The position numbers and the translations under genes are program-made. The notes under the pieces were generated by a model. The model saw only the letters and a list, made by a program, of their open reading frames with translations, searched no databases and was not told the DNA's origin. This document shows positions 52,501 through 62,421 of a DNA stretch of 64,000 nt, piece after piece; the first letter of the stretch is position 1, and the number at the start of each line of letters is the position of its first letter. Origin of the DNA: Kitasatospora setae KM-6054 (GTDB lineage Bacteria; Actinomycetota; Actinomycetes; Streptomycetales; Streptomycetaceae); NCBI RefSeq assembly GCF_000269985.1, contig NC_016109.1, forward strand, positions 2,728,001-2,792,000, written 5' to 3'.

Positions 52501-54123
52501 ATGACCGACGCCAAGCACGACGCCGCCCCGGACCGCTCCCGCGGCCGCCGGACAGCCCGGGCACTCGGGGCCGTCACCGCCGTCGCGGTCGTCGCCGCGG
52601 CCGGGACCGGCGCCTGGTACTACCAACGGCTCGACCACAACATCACGACCTTCGCGCCCGAGGGCATCGCCTCCAGCCGCCCCCCGGCCGCCGCTCCGGC
52701 ACCCACCGGCGGGCGGCCCGTGAACGTCCTGCTGCTCGGCTCCGACACCCGGGAGGACGGCAACGGCGCGCTGGGCGGCGGCGACGAGGGCGTGGGCCAC
52801 TCCGACACCGCGATCCTGCTGCACGTGTACGCCGACCACAAGCACGCGGTCGGCGTGTCGATACCGCGCGACACCCTGGTCACCGTCCCGTCCTGCCGCC
52901 TCCCGGACGGCAGTTGGAGCCGGCAGCGGACCAACCAGATGTTCAACTCGGCCTTCACCGTGGGCGAGTTCAAGAACGGCAACCCGGCCTGCACGCAGAA
53001 CACCGTCGAGACGCTGACCGGCCTGCGGGTGGACCACACCCTGGTGGTCGACTTCAAGGGCTTCGCCGCGATCACCAGCGCCGTCGACGGCGTGGACGTC
53101 TGCGTGCCCAACGACGTCGACTCGTACGGGATCCACCTGACCAAGGGCCGGCAGACCGTCTCCGGGCAGCAGGCGGTGGACTACGTCCGGGCCCGGCACG
53201 GCCTCGGCGACAGCTCCGACATCGGCCGGATGCTCCGCCAGCAGGCGTTCATGTCCTCGCTGATCAAGAAAATACAGGGCCGGGGCTTCGACCTGACCAC
53301 CCTGCTGCCGCTCGCCGACGCCGCCACCAAGTCGCTGACCGTCGACCCCGAACTCGGCTCCCCCTACAAGCTGGCCGAGTTCGCCCAGTCCCTGCAGGAC
53401 ATCCCGCTCTCCCAGATCCAGTTCGTCACGCTGCCCTGGCGCTTCCAGGGCGCGCGCGTCGCCGTGGTCGAACCCGACGCGAGCATCCTGTGGAACCTGC
53501 TGCGCCAGGACCGCACCCTGGACGGCCGCGCCACCGGCACCGGCGCCTCCGCCACCCCCGCCGCGCCCTCCCCGGGCACCACCCCCGCCCCGACCGCCAC
53601 CGGCCCGTCCGCCACCGGCTCGGCCACCGCCCTGAACACGCCGGTCACCGTGCACAACGCGGCCAAGAGCACCGGCCTGGCCGGGCGCACCGCGCTCGCC
53701 CTGCGCGGCCGCGGCTACACCGACATCACCATCGGCGCCGACACCCCGGCCCGCCGCACCACCCTGATCGAGTACGGCCCCGGCGGGCGGGCCGCCGCCG
53801 AACAGCTCGCCCTGCTCTACCCCGGGGCCGAACTCCGCGCCGACGGCACCGACGGCCTGGTGCTCACCCTCGGCCAGGACCGGGCCGGGGCCGACACCGC
53901 GGGCGTCCCCGGGAGCGACGGCGGGGACGGGGCCGAACCCGACGGCGCCGCCACCGGGTCGCCCGCCGGGTCGTCCGCCACCGACGGCCCCTCGATCCCG
54001 GGCGGCGTCGCGGCCGGCGGCGGACCCTCGGCCGGCACGCTGCCCACCGGCATCCCCTCCGGCATCACCGACAACACCCGCCCCGCCGACGCCGACCTCT
54101 GCAGCGACCTCGACTTCGGCTGA
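52501..54123 (+). CDS. LytR-CpsA-Psr (LCP) cell-wall ligase with LytR_C domain
   Basis: The 540-residue product has one N-terminal signal anchor (about 19-39). The LCP domain (about 75-290) has the motif VNVLLLGSDTRED and Arg-rich active-site residues in GVSIPRDTLVTVP and VRARHGLGDSSDIGRMLRQQ. After a Thr/Pro/Ala linker comes a LytR_C domain (about 375-455, VTVHNAAKSTGLAGRTA). A low-complexity Gly/Ser/Pro tail ends in CSDLDFG. LCP proteins attach teichoic acids, polysaccharides or arabinogalactan-like polymers to peptidoglycan outside the membrane. Start ATG 52501. Confidence 0.93.
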   Translation: MTDAKHDAAPDRSRGRRTARALGAVTAVAVVAAAGTGAWYYQRLDHNITTFAPEGIASSRPPAAAPAPTGGRPVNVLLLGSDTREDGNGALGGGDEGVGHSDTAILLHVYADHKHAVGVSIPRDTLVTVPSCRLPDGSWSRQRTNQMFNSAFTVGEFKNGNPACTQNTVETLTGLRVDHTLVVDFKGFAAITSAVDGVDVCVPNDVDSYGIHLTKGRQTVSGQQAVDYVRARHGLGDSSDIGRMLRQQAFMSSLIKKIQGRGFDLTTLLPLADAATKSLTVDPELGSPYKLAEFAQSLQDIPLSQIQFVTLPWRFQGARVAVVEPDASILWNLLRQDRTLDGRATGTGASATPAAPSPGTTPAPTATGPSATGSATALNTPVTVHNAAKSTGLAGRTALALRGRGYTDITIGADTPARRTTLIEYGPGGRAAAEQLALLYPGAELRADGTDGLVLTLGQDRAGADTAGVPGSDGGDGAEPDGAATGSPAGSSATDGPSIPGGVAAGGGPSAGTLPTGIPSGITDNTRPADADLCSDLDFG

Positions 54124-54142
54124 CCCGCCCCGCCGCCCGGGC

Positions 54143-55033
54143 TCAGGACGGCGGGTCGGGCAGGCCGGTCACCAGCACCGTCACCCGGCGGCCGGCCAAC
54201 TCGCCCGCCCGCAGCAGCCCGTACGCCGCCCACAGCGCCTTGGCCACGTACCGGCGCTCCAGCGGCACCCCGTACGCGGCCTCGAACCACCGGGCGAACC
54301 GTTCCAGCTCGGGCGGGACCCTGCCGTAGCCGCCGCCGTGCCAGCCGTGCGCCAGCCGCCAGTTGGCGGACTCCCGGCCGTACCCGGCCCGCTGCAGGGC
54401 GGCCACCTCGGCCTCCAGGTAGCCCTCGCCGCGCAGCACCGCGACCCCGAGGGCGCGCGCCCCGGCGGGCAGCCCCGCCGCGACGCCGGCCAGGGTGCCG
54501 CCGGTGCCGACCGCGCAGCAGAGCACGTCCCGCGCGCCGAAGTCGGGCAGCTGCCCGGCGAGTTCGGCCGCGACCACGGCGGCCCCGCGCACGGCCGGGC
54601 CGTTCGAGCCGCCCTCCGGCAGCACGTGGTACCCCGCCCGCCGCTCCCGCCCGGCCGCCGCCTCCCGGTAGGCCGAGCGCTCGACGAACTCCAGCACCAT
54701 GCCGTCCCGTTCGGCCCGCGCCAGCGACCAGTTCCGCGGCCGCCCCGCCAGCTCCGCCCCCCGGATCACCCCCACGCTGGCCAGCCCGAGCCCCTTCGCC
54801 GCGGCCGCCACCGCCCGCACGTGCGTCGAGTACGCCCCGCCGTAGGTGAGCAGCCCGCGCGCGCCCGCCGCGACCGCCAGCTCCAGGTTCGGCGCGAGCT
54901 TGCGCCACTTGTTGCCCGGCACCGTCGGATGCGCCAGGTCGTCCCGCTTGAGCCACAGCTCGGCCCCCGCCGCGGCGAACTCCGGATCGTCGACCGCCGT
55001 CAGCGGCGTGGGCAGGTCAGCGGCGGCAAGCAT
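54143..55033 (-). CDS. PLP-dependent deaminase / D-cysteine desulfhydrase family
   Basis: The 296-residue product is a fold-type II PLP enzyme. The Schiff-base lysine Lys42 is in PGNKWRKL, the phosphate-binding loop is CAVGTGGTLAGV, and TYGGAYSTHVRA is the ACC-deaminase/desulfhydrase substrate loop. The family acts on 1-aminocyclopropane-1-carboxylate or D-cysteine; I cannot choose between them. The length is slightly short for the family but both domains are present. Confidence 0.85.
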   Translation of the reverse strand: MLAAADLPTPLTAVDDPEFAAAGAELWLKRDDLAHPTVPGNKWRKLAPNLELAVAAGARGLLTYGGAYSTHVRAVAAAAKGLGLASVGVIRGAELAGRPRNWSLARAERDGMVLEFVERSAYREAAAGRERRAGYHVLPEGGSNGPAVRGAAVVAAELAGQLPDFGARDVLCCAVGTGGTLAGVAAGLPAGARALGVAVLRGEGYLEAEVAALQRAGYGRESANWRLAHGWHGGGYGRVPPELERFARWFEAAYGVPLERRYVAKALWAAYGLLRAGELAGRRVTVLVTGLPDPPS

Positions 55034-55101
55034 CCGCCCACCCTAGTGCTGCCCCGCCGGGCCGGGACCGGGACGGGGATCGGGACCGGGGCCGGGGCCG
55101 G

Positions 55102-56271
55102 TCAGAGGACGACGACGCCCAGTGGTCGGCGTCCGGCGTCCAGCCGGTGGGTGGCGCCGGTGTCGAGGTCGACCAGGGTGATGCCGTTCCAGTAGCCGTC
55201 CCGGGTGAAGCCGCCGGTGACGTAGGCGGTGCGGCCGTCGGCGGAGAGGGCGACGTTCTCGTGCGGGACGCCGAGGGGGTAGACCCGCTCGCCGCCGCCG
55301 GGGTCGCGGACGGTCAGGCTGGGGCCGCGGTCGTCGCGGGCGATCGGACCGGAGCCGACCACCAGCAGGCGGCCGTCGGGCGCGACGGCGACGCCGTGCT
55401 GGTGGGTGTCGGCGGTCATCGGCTCGATCGCCACCCGGCCGGTGGCGGGGTCGACGACGGCCAGCCGCTCGCCCTCGAAGGGCAGCAGCAGCTTGCCGTC
55501 GCCCGGCCGGACCGCCGCGTAGTGCGGCTTGAGCCAGGAGCCGAGGCCGCCCTCGGTGCCGTACGGGGCGACCTCGATCCGGCGGGTGGCCAGGCTGTCG
55601 GCCGCGACCACGGTGACGTCGAAGGAGTCGTGGCCGGTGGCGTAGACCTCCCGGCCGTCCCGCGAGACGTCGACGTCGAAGGGGCGGCGGCCGATCGGGG
55701 CGACGCCGGTGACCTCGCCCTTCGCGGTGTCGACGACCTCCAGCACGCCGGTGCGGCCGGGCACGTTGACGCCGACGTACAGCCGGCTGCCGTCGAGCGA
55801 GAGGGCCAGGCCCATCGCGCCGCCGCGGTACTCGCCCGTCCCGGCGGGGCCGGTACCGGTGCGGGACGGAACCTTCCGGAGCAGGACGCGGGCCCTGGTG
55901 TCGACCTCGGCGACGCCCTCCGCGGTGCTGACCCAGGCCCGCCCGTCCGGTCCGAGCGCGACCGCGTACGGCGCGGTGCCGACCTCGACCGAGCCGATCG
56001 CGCCGCGCGCCGGGTCGACGAAGGTCACGGTGTCGGCGCCGAAGTCGGCCACCAGCAGCGTCCCGGCGGGGGTCTCGACCGGGGCGGACGCGGGGGCGGA
56101 CGGGGCCGGGACGGACGCGGCGGGAGCGGACGCGGCGGGGACCGGCGGCGACGCGGGCGCGGCGCCGGTGTCGGTGCCGGTGTCGGTGTCGGCGCAGCCG
56201 GCCAGCAGCGCGGCCAGCACCGGCGCGGCCGCCAGCAGCAGCGGGCCGGTGCGCCGGCGGCGGGCGGTCAC
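55102..56271 (-). CDS. Beta-propeller (YncE-like) lipoprotein
   Basis: The 389-residue product has a lipoprotein signal with lipobox LLAGC (Cys about 25), a Pro/Ala/Ser linker to about 65, and then a seven-bladed propeller of YncE/YVTN type. Repeats include TLLVADFGADTVTFVDPARG, RRPFDVDVSRDGREVYATGH and VAVAPDGRLLVVGSG. It probably sits on the outer face of the membrane; the ligand is unknown. GTG 56271 overlaps the stop of the ankyrin gene (GTGA), so the two are coupled. Confidence 0.85.
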   Translation of the reverse strand: MTARRRRTGPLLLAAAPVLAALLAGCADTDTGTDTGAAPASPPVPAASAPAASVPAPSAPASAPVETPAGTLLVADFGADTVTFVDPARGAIGSVEVGTAPYAVALGPDGRAWVSTAEGVAEVDTRARVLLRKVPSRTGTGPAGTGEYRGGAMGLALSLDGSRLYVGVNVPGRTGVLEVVDTAKGEVTGVAPIGRRPFDVDVSRDGREVYATGHDSFDVTVVAADSLATRRIEVAPYGTEGGLGSWLKPHYAAVRPGDGKLLLPFEGERLAVVDPATGRVAIEPMTADTHQHGVAVAPDGRLLVVGSGPIARDDRGPSLTVRDPGGGERVYPLGVPHENVALSADGRTAYVTGGFTRDGYWNGITLVDLDTGATHRLDAGRRPLGVVVL

Positions 56272-56906
56272 CGGGCCGCCCCGTCCGAGGTGTCCGTGCC
56301 GTCCGCGGCCGCCTCGGCCCGCCGGAGCAGGGCGGCGAGGGTGTCGAAGCCGCGCCGTTCGGCGTGCCGCAGCGGTGTCACGCCGTCGCTGTCGGCGAGC
56401 GCCGGGGAGGCGCCGGCGGCGAGCAGCAGCCGGACCACCTCGGCGTGCTCCCGGCCGCCGTCGCCGAGGATCACGGCCTCCAGCAGGGCCGTCCAGCCCA
56501 GCCGGTTGACGTGGTCGACGTCGATGTCGGTCTCGGCCAGCACGGCCCGCACGTAGGGAACGTGGCCGCGTTCGGCGGCGGGGATCAGGCTGACCCCGCC
56601 GAACCGGTTGACCAGCCGGACGTCCGGGCCGGCCGGCAGCAGGGCGCGCATCATCGGCACGCTGCCGGTGACGCCGGTGACCAGCCAGGGGCTGTCCTCC
56701 CGCTCGTCCCGCGCGTCGGGGTCGGCGCCGGCGGCGACCAGCAGGTCGGCCAGGGCGACGTGGTCGGCGAGCGCGGCGAGCAGCAGCGCCGTCCGCCCGT
56801 GCGGGTCGCGCGCCTCCGGGTCGGCGCCGTCCGCCAGCGCGGTCCGGGCGGCGTCGAGGTCTCCGGTGCGGGCGGCGGTGAGCAGGCGCTGGTCGGTCGG
56901 GGTCAT
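56268..56906 (-). CDS. Ankyrin-repeat protein
   Basis: The 212-residue product has about five ankyrin repeats: LLTAARTGDLDAARTALADG, ADPEARDPHGRTALLLAALADH, ADPDARDEREDSPWL, a diverged one around VNRFGGVSLIPAAERGH, and DHVNRLGWTALLEAVILGD, then SPALADSDGVTPLRHAERRG. There is no signal peptide, so it is a cytosolic protein-binding scaffold. AGGAGG precedes ATG 56906. It is coupled to the beta-propeller lipoprotein gene, an unusual cytosol/surface pairing. Confidence 0.9.
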   Translation of the reverse strand: MTPTDQRLLTAARTGDLDAARTALADGADPEARDPHGRTALLLAALADHVALADLLVAAGADPDARDEREDSPWLVTGVTGSVPMMRALLPAGPDVRLVNRFGGVSLIPAAERGHVPYVRAVLAETDIDVDHVNRLGWTALLEAVILGDGGREHAEVVRLLLAAGASPALADSDGVTPLRHAERRGFDTLAALLRRAEAAADGTDTSDGAAR

Positions 56907-57498
56907 CACGATCCTCCTTCTGAGGGACGGCAGGTGGAGCACGGAAGGCCTCAACAGACATGCGGGGGGACGCGGTGGGGGATGGCGGGTGTGAAGAACA
57001 GCGAAAACGGGGCGGAAACGGCGGGGGCGGGCGGATTCGCCTTCCGCCTCCATATTCGTCCCGGCCGCGGCCGCATTTCGTCGGCGAACCGGCCAGACCC
57101 GGCTGGCGTTCCGGTGGACCCCGGCATCATCCGATCGGTTGATGCGGCCGCGCGCCGGACGCGTTCTCGCAGTTCAGCGGGGGTGCCGCGGGCCGCCGGG
57201 GCGGTCCGGCCCGGGCCGTCCGCGGCCGCCGTGACCAAAAAGTATCCCGCTGTTGCCCGAACGGAATCCGAACCCCGGGCGACGGGTCGGCCGATCCGGC
57301 CGCACCCCGTCCGACCTGCGGCTATTCACCCGGGGGCGGTCGACTTCCCCGGTCCGGCGGGGCCACTGGGCATTCCGGGAGGGGTGGGGCCGCGTTTTCG
57401 GCACTTCCCTCGCGCAACGATCTATGCCATTTTACATGTCACACATCAGATGGTCGGCGCCCTCAGGTCGACCGCCTCAACCGCTCGGAGCCCCCACC
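56907..57498. other. Divergent intergenic region before the collagenase
   Basis: 592 bp with no convincing gene. AT-richer patches at 57235-57250 and 57415-57450 (catttta and acatgtcacacatcag) are likely promoter sequences for the collagenase. The open frame upstream of GTG 57499 has no secretion signal and reads as non-coding. Confidence 0.5.
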
Positions 57499-59781
57499 GT
57501 GCGTCATATCCGCATATCGATGGCCCAGTTGGGTCGGGTGTTCGCCCTGGCGTTCGCACTCGTCCTCACCATCGGCTTGTTCTCCCCGCAGGGCAGCGCG
57601 TTCGCCGCCGCCCCCACCGCGTCCGGCACCGGCGCCTCCGACGGGTCGTCCACCGACCCGGCCGCGCACCCCGTGCCGAAGTCGCCCGACGAGCCCGCGG
57701 ACAGCCGTCCGACCCCGGGTGCCGAGCGGACCGGCGGCACCAGCGCCGCGCCGCAGAAGGCCACCCCGAGCGCCCCGACCGTCAAGAGCGCCAAGAAGTT
57801 CGGCGCGCTGGCCGCCGACGCGAACGGCTGCGACACCTCGCTGTTCGGCTCGACCACCGGCACCGCCCTGGTCAACACGGTGAAGTCGGCCTCCCTCGAC
57901 TGCGTGGGCAAGCTCTACAACATCACCGGCACCGACGCGAAGAACACCTTCGCCGAGCCGCAGATGGTCACCGTGGCCAACGCCCTGCGCACCGCCTCGG
58001 CGAACTACGACGGCACCAACTCGGCCTCCGTCGCCCAGCTGGTCACCTTCCTGCGGGCCGGCTACTACGTCCAGTGGTACAACGCCGACACCGTCGGCGC
58101 CTACGGCAGCTCGCTGCAGAGCGCGGTCCGCGGCGCCCTGGACGCGTTCTACGCCGCCCCGCACGCCAAGGACGTCACCGAGGCCAACGGCCAGATCCTC
58201 TCCGAGGCCGTCATCCTGATCGACTCCGCCCAGGAGAACGCCCGCTACACCGGCGTGGTCAAGGACCTGCTGGACCGCTACACCTCCGGCTGGACCGGCG
58301 GCATGTGGTCGGCCGTCAACAACACCAAGCTGGTCCTGGAGAACGGCCTCGGCGACGACGCGTTCAACGCCGCCCTGGTCGCCGACCCGGCCGTCGGCAC
58401 CTCCATCGCCTCCTTCGTCAAGCGCAACAGCTCGATGATCACCGGCGGCGACCTGGCCACCAACCTCGGCATCGACCTCGGCTCGTTCCTCCAGCAGCCG
58501 GTGCTGCAGGCCCAGGCCCGCCCGCTGGTCAAGGACCTGGTCAACGCCTTCCCGCTGGTCGGCGCCACCGGCCCGCTCACCATGAACCTCGCCTGGTTCA
58601 CGGAGAAGAAGGACGAGGGGCACTGCTCCTACTACGGCCTGTGCGACCTGCCGACCCGGCTGGCCCCGCTGGTCCTGACCGTCGACCGCGTCTGCAGCCC
58701 GACCCTGCACATCCGCGCCCAGGCCCTCAGCACCACCGAGCTGGACAGCACCTGCTCCAGCCTGGCCAACGAGGACGCCCTCTTCCACAGCGTGGTCAAG
58801 GACAACGGCCCGGTCGCCGACGACGTCAACACCGCCCTGGAGGTCGTGGTCTACGACTCCTCCTACGACTACCGCCTGTACGCCTGGTCGATGTTCGACA
58901 TCGACGTCGACAACGGCGGCATGTACCTGGAGGGCACCCCCAGCAAGGCCGGCAACCAGGCCCGCTTCATCGCCCACGAGGCGGAGTGGCTGCGCCCGGC
59001 GTTCTCGATCTGGAACCTCAACCACGAGTACGCGCACTACCTCGACGGCCGCTTCGACTTCTACGGCGACTACGAGGCCGGCCAGACCAACCCCAACATC
59101 TGGTGGATCGAGGGCTTCGCCGAGTACATGTCCTACACCTACCGGGACGTCCGCTACGACGACGCGATCGCCCAGGCGGCCAAGGGCACGTACAAGCTGA
59201 GCACCCTGTTCGACACCACGTACGAGAACACCGACTCCACCCGTACGTACAACTGGGGCTACCTGGCCACCCGCTACATGCTGCAGTCCCACCCGCAGGA
59301 CGTCGCCGCCTACCTCGGCAAGACCCGCACCGGCGACTACACCGGCGCCCGCGCCGTCATCACCGGCATCGGCACCTCGTACGACGCCGACTTCGCCAAG
59401 TACCTGACGGCCTGCGGCGCCGGCGACTGCGGCACCCTGCAGCCCGCTGCCCCGCTCTGCACCAACCAGGACACCCGCTGGTACGAGCAGAACTGCCGCC
59501 GCGACGGCGTCGCCGCCACCACCGGCAACTACAGCTACAACTTCCTGAACCTGCCGGCCGGCGTGAAGCAGCTGACCATCACCACCAGCGGCGGCACCGG
59601 CAACGCGGACCTGTACTGGAACGCGTCCAACTGGGCCACCACCGGCGCCTCCACCGCCAAGTCGACCAACACCGGCAACGGCGAGACGCTGACCATCACC
59701 AACCCGCCCGCGGGCTGGGTGTACTTCAGCCTGTACGCGCAGGACGGCTTCTCCGGAGTCACCGTCACCACGCAGTACTGA
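57499..59781 (+). CDS. Secreted M9 family collagenase with C-terminal PPC domain
   Basis: The 760-residue product has a signal peptide (residues about 8-35, ending AFA-AAP), a propeptide-like Ser/Pro/Thr stretch to about 110, the M9 activator domain, and the gluzincin catalytic domain. The catalytic domain has HEYAH (His509, Glu510, His513) and the third ligand Glu in WWIEGFAEY. The end (about 670-760) is a bacterial pre-peptidase C-terminal domain with GNYSYNFLNLP and VYFSLYAQDGFSGVTV. It degrades collagen-like triple helices. GTG 57499 is preferred; ATG 57520 would still leave a signal. Confidence 0.93.
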   Translation: MRHIRISMAQLGRVFALAFALVLTIGLFSPQGSAFAAAPTASGTGASDGSSTDPAAHPVPKSPDEPADSRPTPGAERTGGTSAAPQKATPSAPTVKSAKKFGALAADANGCDTSLFGSTTGTALVNTVKSASLDCVGKLYNITGTDAKNTFAEPQMVTVANALRTASANYDGTNSASVAQLVTFLRAGYYVQWYNADTVGAYGSSLQSAVRGALDAFYAAPHAKDVTEANGQILSEAVILIDSAQENARYTGVVKDLLDRYTSGWTGGMWSAVNNTKLVLENGLGDDAFNAALVADPAVGTSIASFVKRNSSMITGGDLATNLGIDLGSFLQQPVLQAQARPLVKDLVNAFPLVGATGPLTMNLAWFTEKKDEGHCSYYGLCDLPTRLAPLVLTVDRVCSPTLHIRAQALSTTELDSTCSSLANEDALFHSVVKDNGPVADDVNTALEVVVYDSSYDYRLYAWSMFDIDVDNGGMYLEGTPSKAGNQARFIAHEAEWLRPAFSIWNLNHEYAHYLDGRFDFYGDYEAGQTNPNIWWIEGFAEYMSYTYRDVRYDDAIAQAAKGTYKLSTLFDTTYENTDSTRTYNWGYLATRYMLQSHPQDVAAYLGKTRTGDYTGARAVITGIGTSYDADFAKYLTACGAGDCGTLQPAAPLCTNQDTRWYEQNCRRDGVAATTGNYSYNFLNLPAGVKQLTITTSGGTGNADLYWNASNWATTGASTAKSTNTGNGETLTITNPPAGWVYFSLYAQDGFSGVTVTTQY

Positions 59782-59798
59782 CCGTCCCCGTGACGACG

Positions 59799-59834
59799 GC
59801 GAGGCCCGCGGATCCCCGGATCCGCGGGCCTCGC
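59799..59834 (+). terminator. Hairpin terminator after the collagenase
   Basis: A 17-bp perfect inverted repeat (gcgaggcccgcggatcc and its complement) with a tiny loop lies 18 bp past the stop. Confidence 0.85.
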
Positions 59835-60073
59835 CCGCGTTCGGGGCCGGAACGGTCAACGGGAGGCCGTTCCCGAAGGGGTGAACCCGCGCGGCGACGG
59901 CGGCGCGTCCGGCCCGGGGCCCGCGCGCGTTCCACGGAAATTCCGCAGGCGGGCCCCGGGAGGCCGTTCCGGAGGGCCCGGCGCGGGCGCTACCGTGGGC
60001 ACAGCGGATCGGCGTGTTGACGTTCTGCCAGGTCAGAGGCGATTTTCATCTGACGGGCGATCGGCGGCCGAGG

Positions 60074-60147
<74 letters not shown>

Positions 60148-60446
60148 CCGACTCGACCCGCCGGGGCCGACGAAGCGGTCCTGGCAGCAGCAGACGGCCC
60201 CTCAGGGCCGCCCCCGGCAGCATAGCCGGTCGATCACCCGTGGTGCGCGCCGGGGGCGCATCCGGGTACGCACGGCCCGCGGCCCGTCCGCAGCCCGTCC
60301 GCGCCCCGTCCGCGCCCCGGACGACGCCCCGCGCGGCTCCCCCGGACGGCTCACCGGGCGGGGACGGGAGGCGCCGGTGGCGGGGGGCCGGTCGGCGGGT
60401 GACGCTGGAGCGTCGGGTTGGCGCGAGCGGGAGCGGGTGGCCGGGG
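60148..60446. other. Intergenic region before the first trypsin-like gene
   Basis: 299 bp, very GC-rich, holding the tRNA promoter and presumably that of the protease gene. No element or gene is recognisable. Confidence 0.4.
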
Positions 60447-61340
60447 ATGAAGCGGTCCGTGGGTGCGGCGGCGTGGACGGCGGTACTGGTGCTGGCGGCG
60501 ACCGGCTGCGGCTCCTCCGGCGCCCCGGAGGGCGCCGCCGGCGGCCCGGCGGACACCTCGGCCCCGGCCACCCGCTCGACGGGCGCCCCGACCGCCTCCC
60601 CGGCCGCCTCCGCCGCCGCGTCCGGCTGGAGCCGGGCGCGGCTGCTGGCCGCGATCGACAAGCACAGGGGGACGACCCGCACCGCCCGGCCGACCGAGTC
60701 CGCCGGCCGGGTCGGCGCGCTCTTCGCGCACGGCACCGACGGCGACCACTTCTGCACCGCCAGCGTGGTCGACAGCCCCGGCCGGAACCTGGTCCTGACC
60801 GCCGCGCACTGCCTGGTCGAACCCCGGACCGGCCGGACCCACGACGACCTGGTGTTCGTCCCCGGCTACCGGGACGGCGACACCCCGTCCGGGGTCTGGC
60901 CGATCGACCGGGTCACCGTCGACCCGAGCTGGCGGCACGGCGGCAACGAGGACATGGACGTGGCCTTCGCGACCGTCGGACCGCAGGACGGGCGGCAGGT
61001 GCAGGACGTACTGGACGGCAACCGGCTCGGCACCGACCTGGGCCCCACCCTGCCGGTGCGGGTCACCGGCTACCCGAGCAGCTCCGAACAGCCGATCACC
61101 TGCGTCAACACCACCACCGGGCAGAGCCCCACCCAGCTGCGGATCGACTGCCCCGACTACACCGGCGGCACCAGCGGCAGCCCCTGGGTCACCGGCTTCG
61201 ACCCGGGGACCCGCACCGGCACCGTGGTCGGCGTGATCGGCGGCTACCAGGAGGGCGGCGACACCGCCGACACCTCCTACAGCAGTTACTTCGGCGAACA
61301 GGTGCGGGCGCTCTACCAGCAGGCCGCCGACGGCTCGTGA
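60447..61340 (+). CDS. Trypsin-like serine protease lipoprotein
   Basis: The 297-residue product has a lipoprotein signal (lipobox AATGC), a Thr/Ala/Pro linker to about 75, and a chymotrypsin-fold protease. The triad is His121 in LTAAHC, Asp171 in EDMDVAFATV and Ser245 in GGTSGSPWV. Six cysteines in the mature domain can pair. It belongs to the V8/trypsin-like group and is active at the cell surface. It shares the end GVIGGYQEGGDTADTSY with the next gene. Start ATG 60447. Confidence 0.92.
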   Translation: MKRSVGAAAWTAVLVLAATGCGSSGAPEGAAGGPADTSAPATRSTGAPTASPAASAAASGWSRARLLAAIDKHRGTTRTARPTESAGRVGALFAHGTDGDHFCTASVVDSPGRNLVLTAAHCLVEPRTGRTHDDLVFVPGYRDGDTPSGVWPIDRVTVDPSWRHGGNEDMDVAFATVGPQDGRQVQDVLDGNRLGTDLGPTLPVRVTGYPSSSEQPITCVNTTTGQSPTQLRIDCPDYTGGTSGSPWVTGFDPGTRTGTVVGVIGGYQEGGDTADTSYSSYFGEQVRALYQQAADGS

Positions 61341-61513
61341 GCGCGCGCCGGGGCCGCCGCCCGAGGCCCGCCGGGAGGTCCGCCCGGAGCTCCACCGGAA
61401 CGTCCGCCGGGGCTTTGCCCGGAGACGGTTGCCCGGCCCGCGCGGGCCCTGGTAGATCTTGCAGCGACCACCGCCCGGGCCCCGGGCGGGCCGCCGAGCG
61501 GAAGCGAGCGACG

Positions 61514-62302
61514 GTGCCGCGCACCTCCCCCCGTCCCGGCCCGCGGCCGGCCGCCGCCGGCGCGCTGGCGCTGCTGCTGGCCGCCGCCGTGGCGGGCTGC
61601 GGCTCCTCCGCCGACCGGCCGCCGACCGGCGGTCACCCGGCGGGCGGCGGCCCGGCGGCCTCCGCCCGGCCCGCCCCGTCCGGCCCGGCGTCCGACCGGA
61701 TCGGCGCGCTGTTCGTCGACGGCCCCGACGGCGCCCGGGCCTGCACCGCGGGCGTGGTGCACAGCCCCGGCCGGAACCTGCTGATCACCGCCGCCCACTG
61801 CGCGGCCCCCGGCGGCGTCCCGCTGGACGGCCTGGTGTTCGCCCCCGGCTACCGGGACGGCCTCACCCCGCACGGGACGTGGCCGGTCGCCGGCATCACC
61901 GTCGACCCGGCCTGGACCGACGACCAGGACGAGGACCGGGACGTCGCCTTCCTCACCGTCGGCCCGCTCGACGGCCGGCAGGTCGAGGACGCGGTGGGCG
62001 CCGACGCGCTCGCGGCCGGTCTCGGCCCCGGGCTGGAGGTCACCGTCACCGGCTACCCCAACGCCGACGACGCCCCGATCACCTGCCGGGCCCGCGCCGC
62101 CGCGTACGGACCGGCCCAGCAGCGCTTCGACTGCGCCGGGTTCACCAACGGCACCAGCGGCAGCCCGTGGATCACCGGCGCGGGCCAGGTGGTCGGGGTG
62201 ATAGGCGGCTACCAGGAGGGCGGCGACACCGCCGACACCTCCTACAGCGTGCTCTTCGACGCGCACGTCACCGAGCTGTACCGGCGGGCCACCGCCGGCT
62301 GA
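61514..62302 (+). CDS. Trypsin-like serine protease lipoprotein, paralogue
   Basis: The 262-residue product has a lipoprotein signal (lipobox AVAGC), a short Pro/Gly linker, and the triad His95 in ITAAHC, Asp143 in DRDVAFLTV and Ser217 in NGTSGSPW. It is shorter than the upstream paralogue mainly in the linker. VGVIGGYQEGGDTADTSYS is shared exactly in large part with that protein. The GTG start at 61514 has GGAAG nine bases upstream. The two genes are a tandem duplication. Confidence 0.9.
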   Translation: MPRTSPRPGPRPAAAGALALLLAAAVAGCGSSADRPPTGGHPAGGGPAASARPAPSGPASDRIGALFVDGPDGARACTAGVVHSPGRNLLITAAHCAAPGGVPLDGLVFAPGYRDGLTPHGTWPVAGITVDPAWTDDQDEDRDVAFLTVGPLDGRQVEDAVGADALAAGLGPGLEVTVTGYPNADDAPITCRARAAAYGPAQQRFDCAGFTNGTSGSPWITGAGQVVGVIGGYQEGGDTADTSYSVLFDAHVTELYRRATAG

Positions 62303-62357
62303 GGCGCGCAGGTCCCGGGCGCGGGGCCGGGCGCCGTAGGGCGGTTCCCGGGAAACA

Positions 62358-62389
62358 CGAAGGCCCCCCGGTGGGCCGGAGGGCCTTCG
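62358..62389. terminator. Hairpin between protease and tRNA-Asn genes
   Basis: cgaaggccccccgg / ccggagggccttcg are 14-base arms with one mismatch and a 4-base loop. It is placed to end the protease transcript and the leftward tRNA-Asn transcript. Confidence 0.75.
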
Positions 62390-62421
62390 CTCTGTACCGA
62401 TCACCGAGACTTCCGGTGAAG

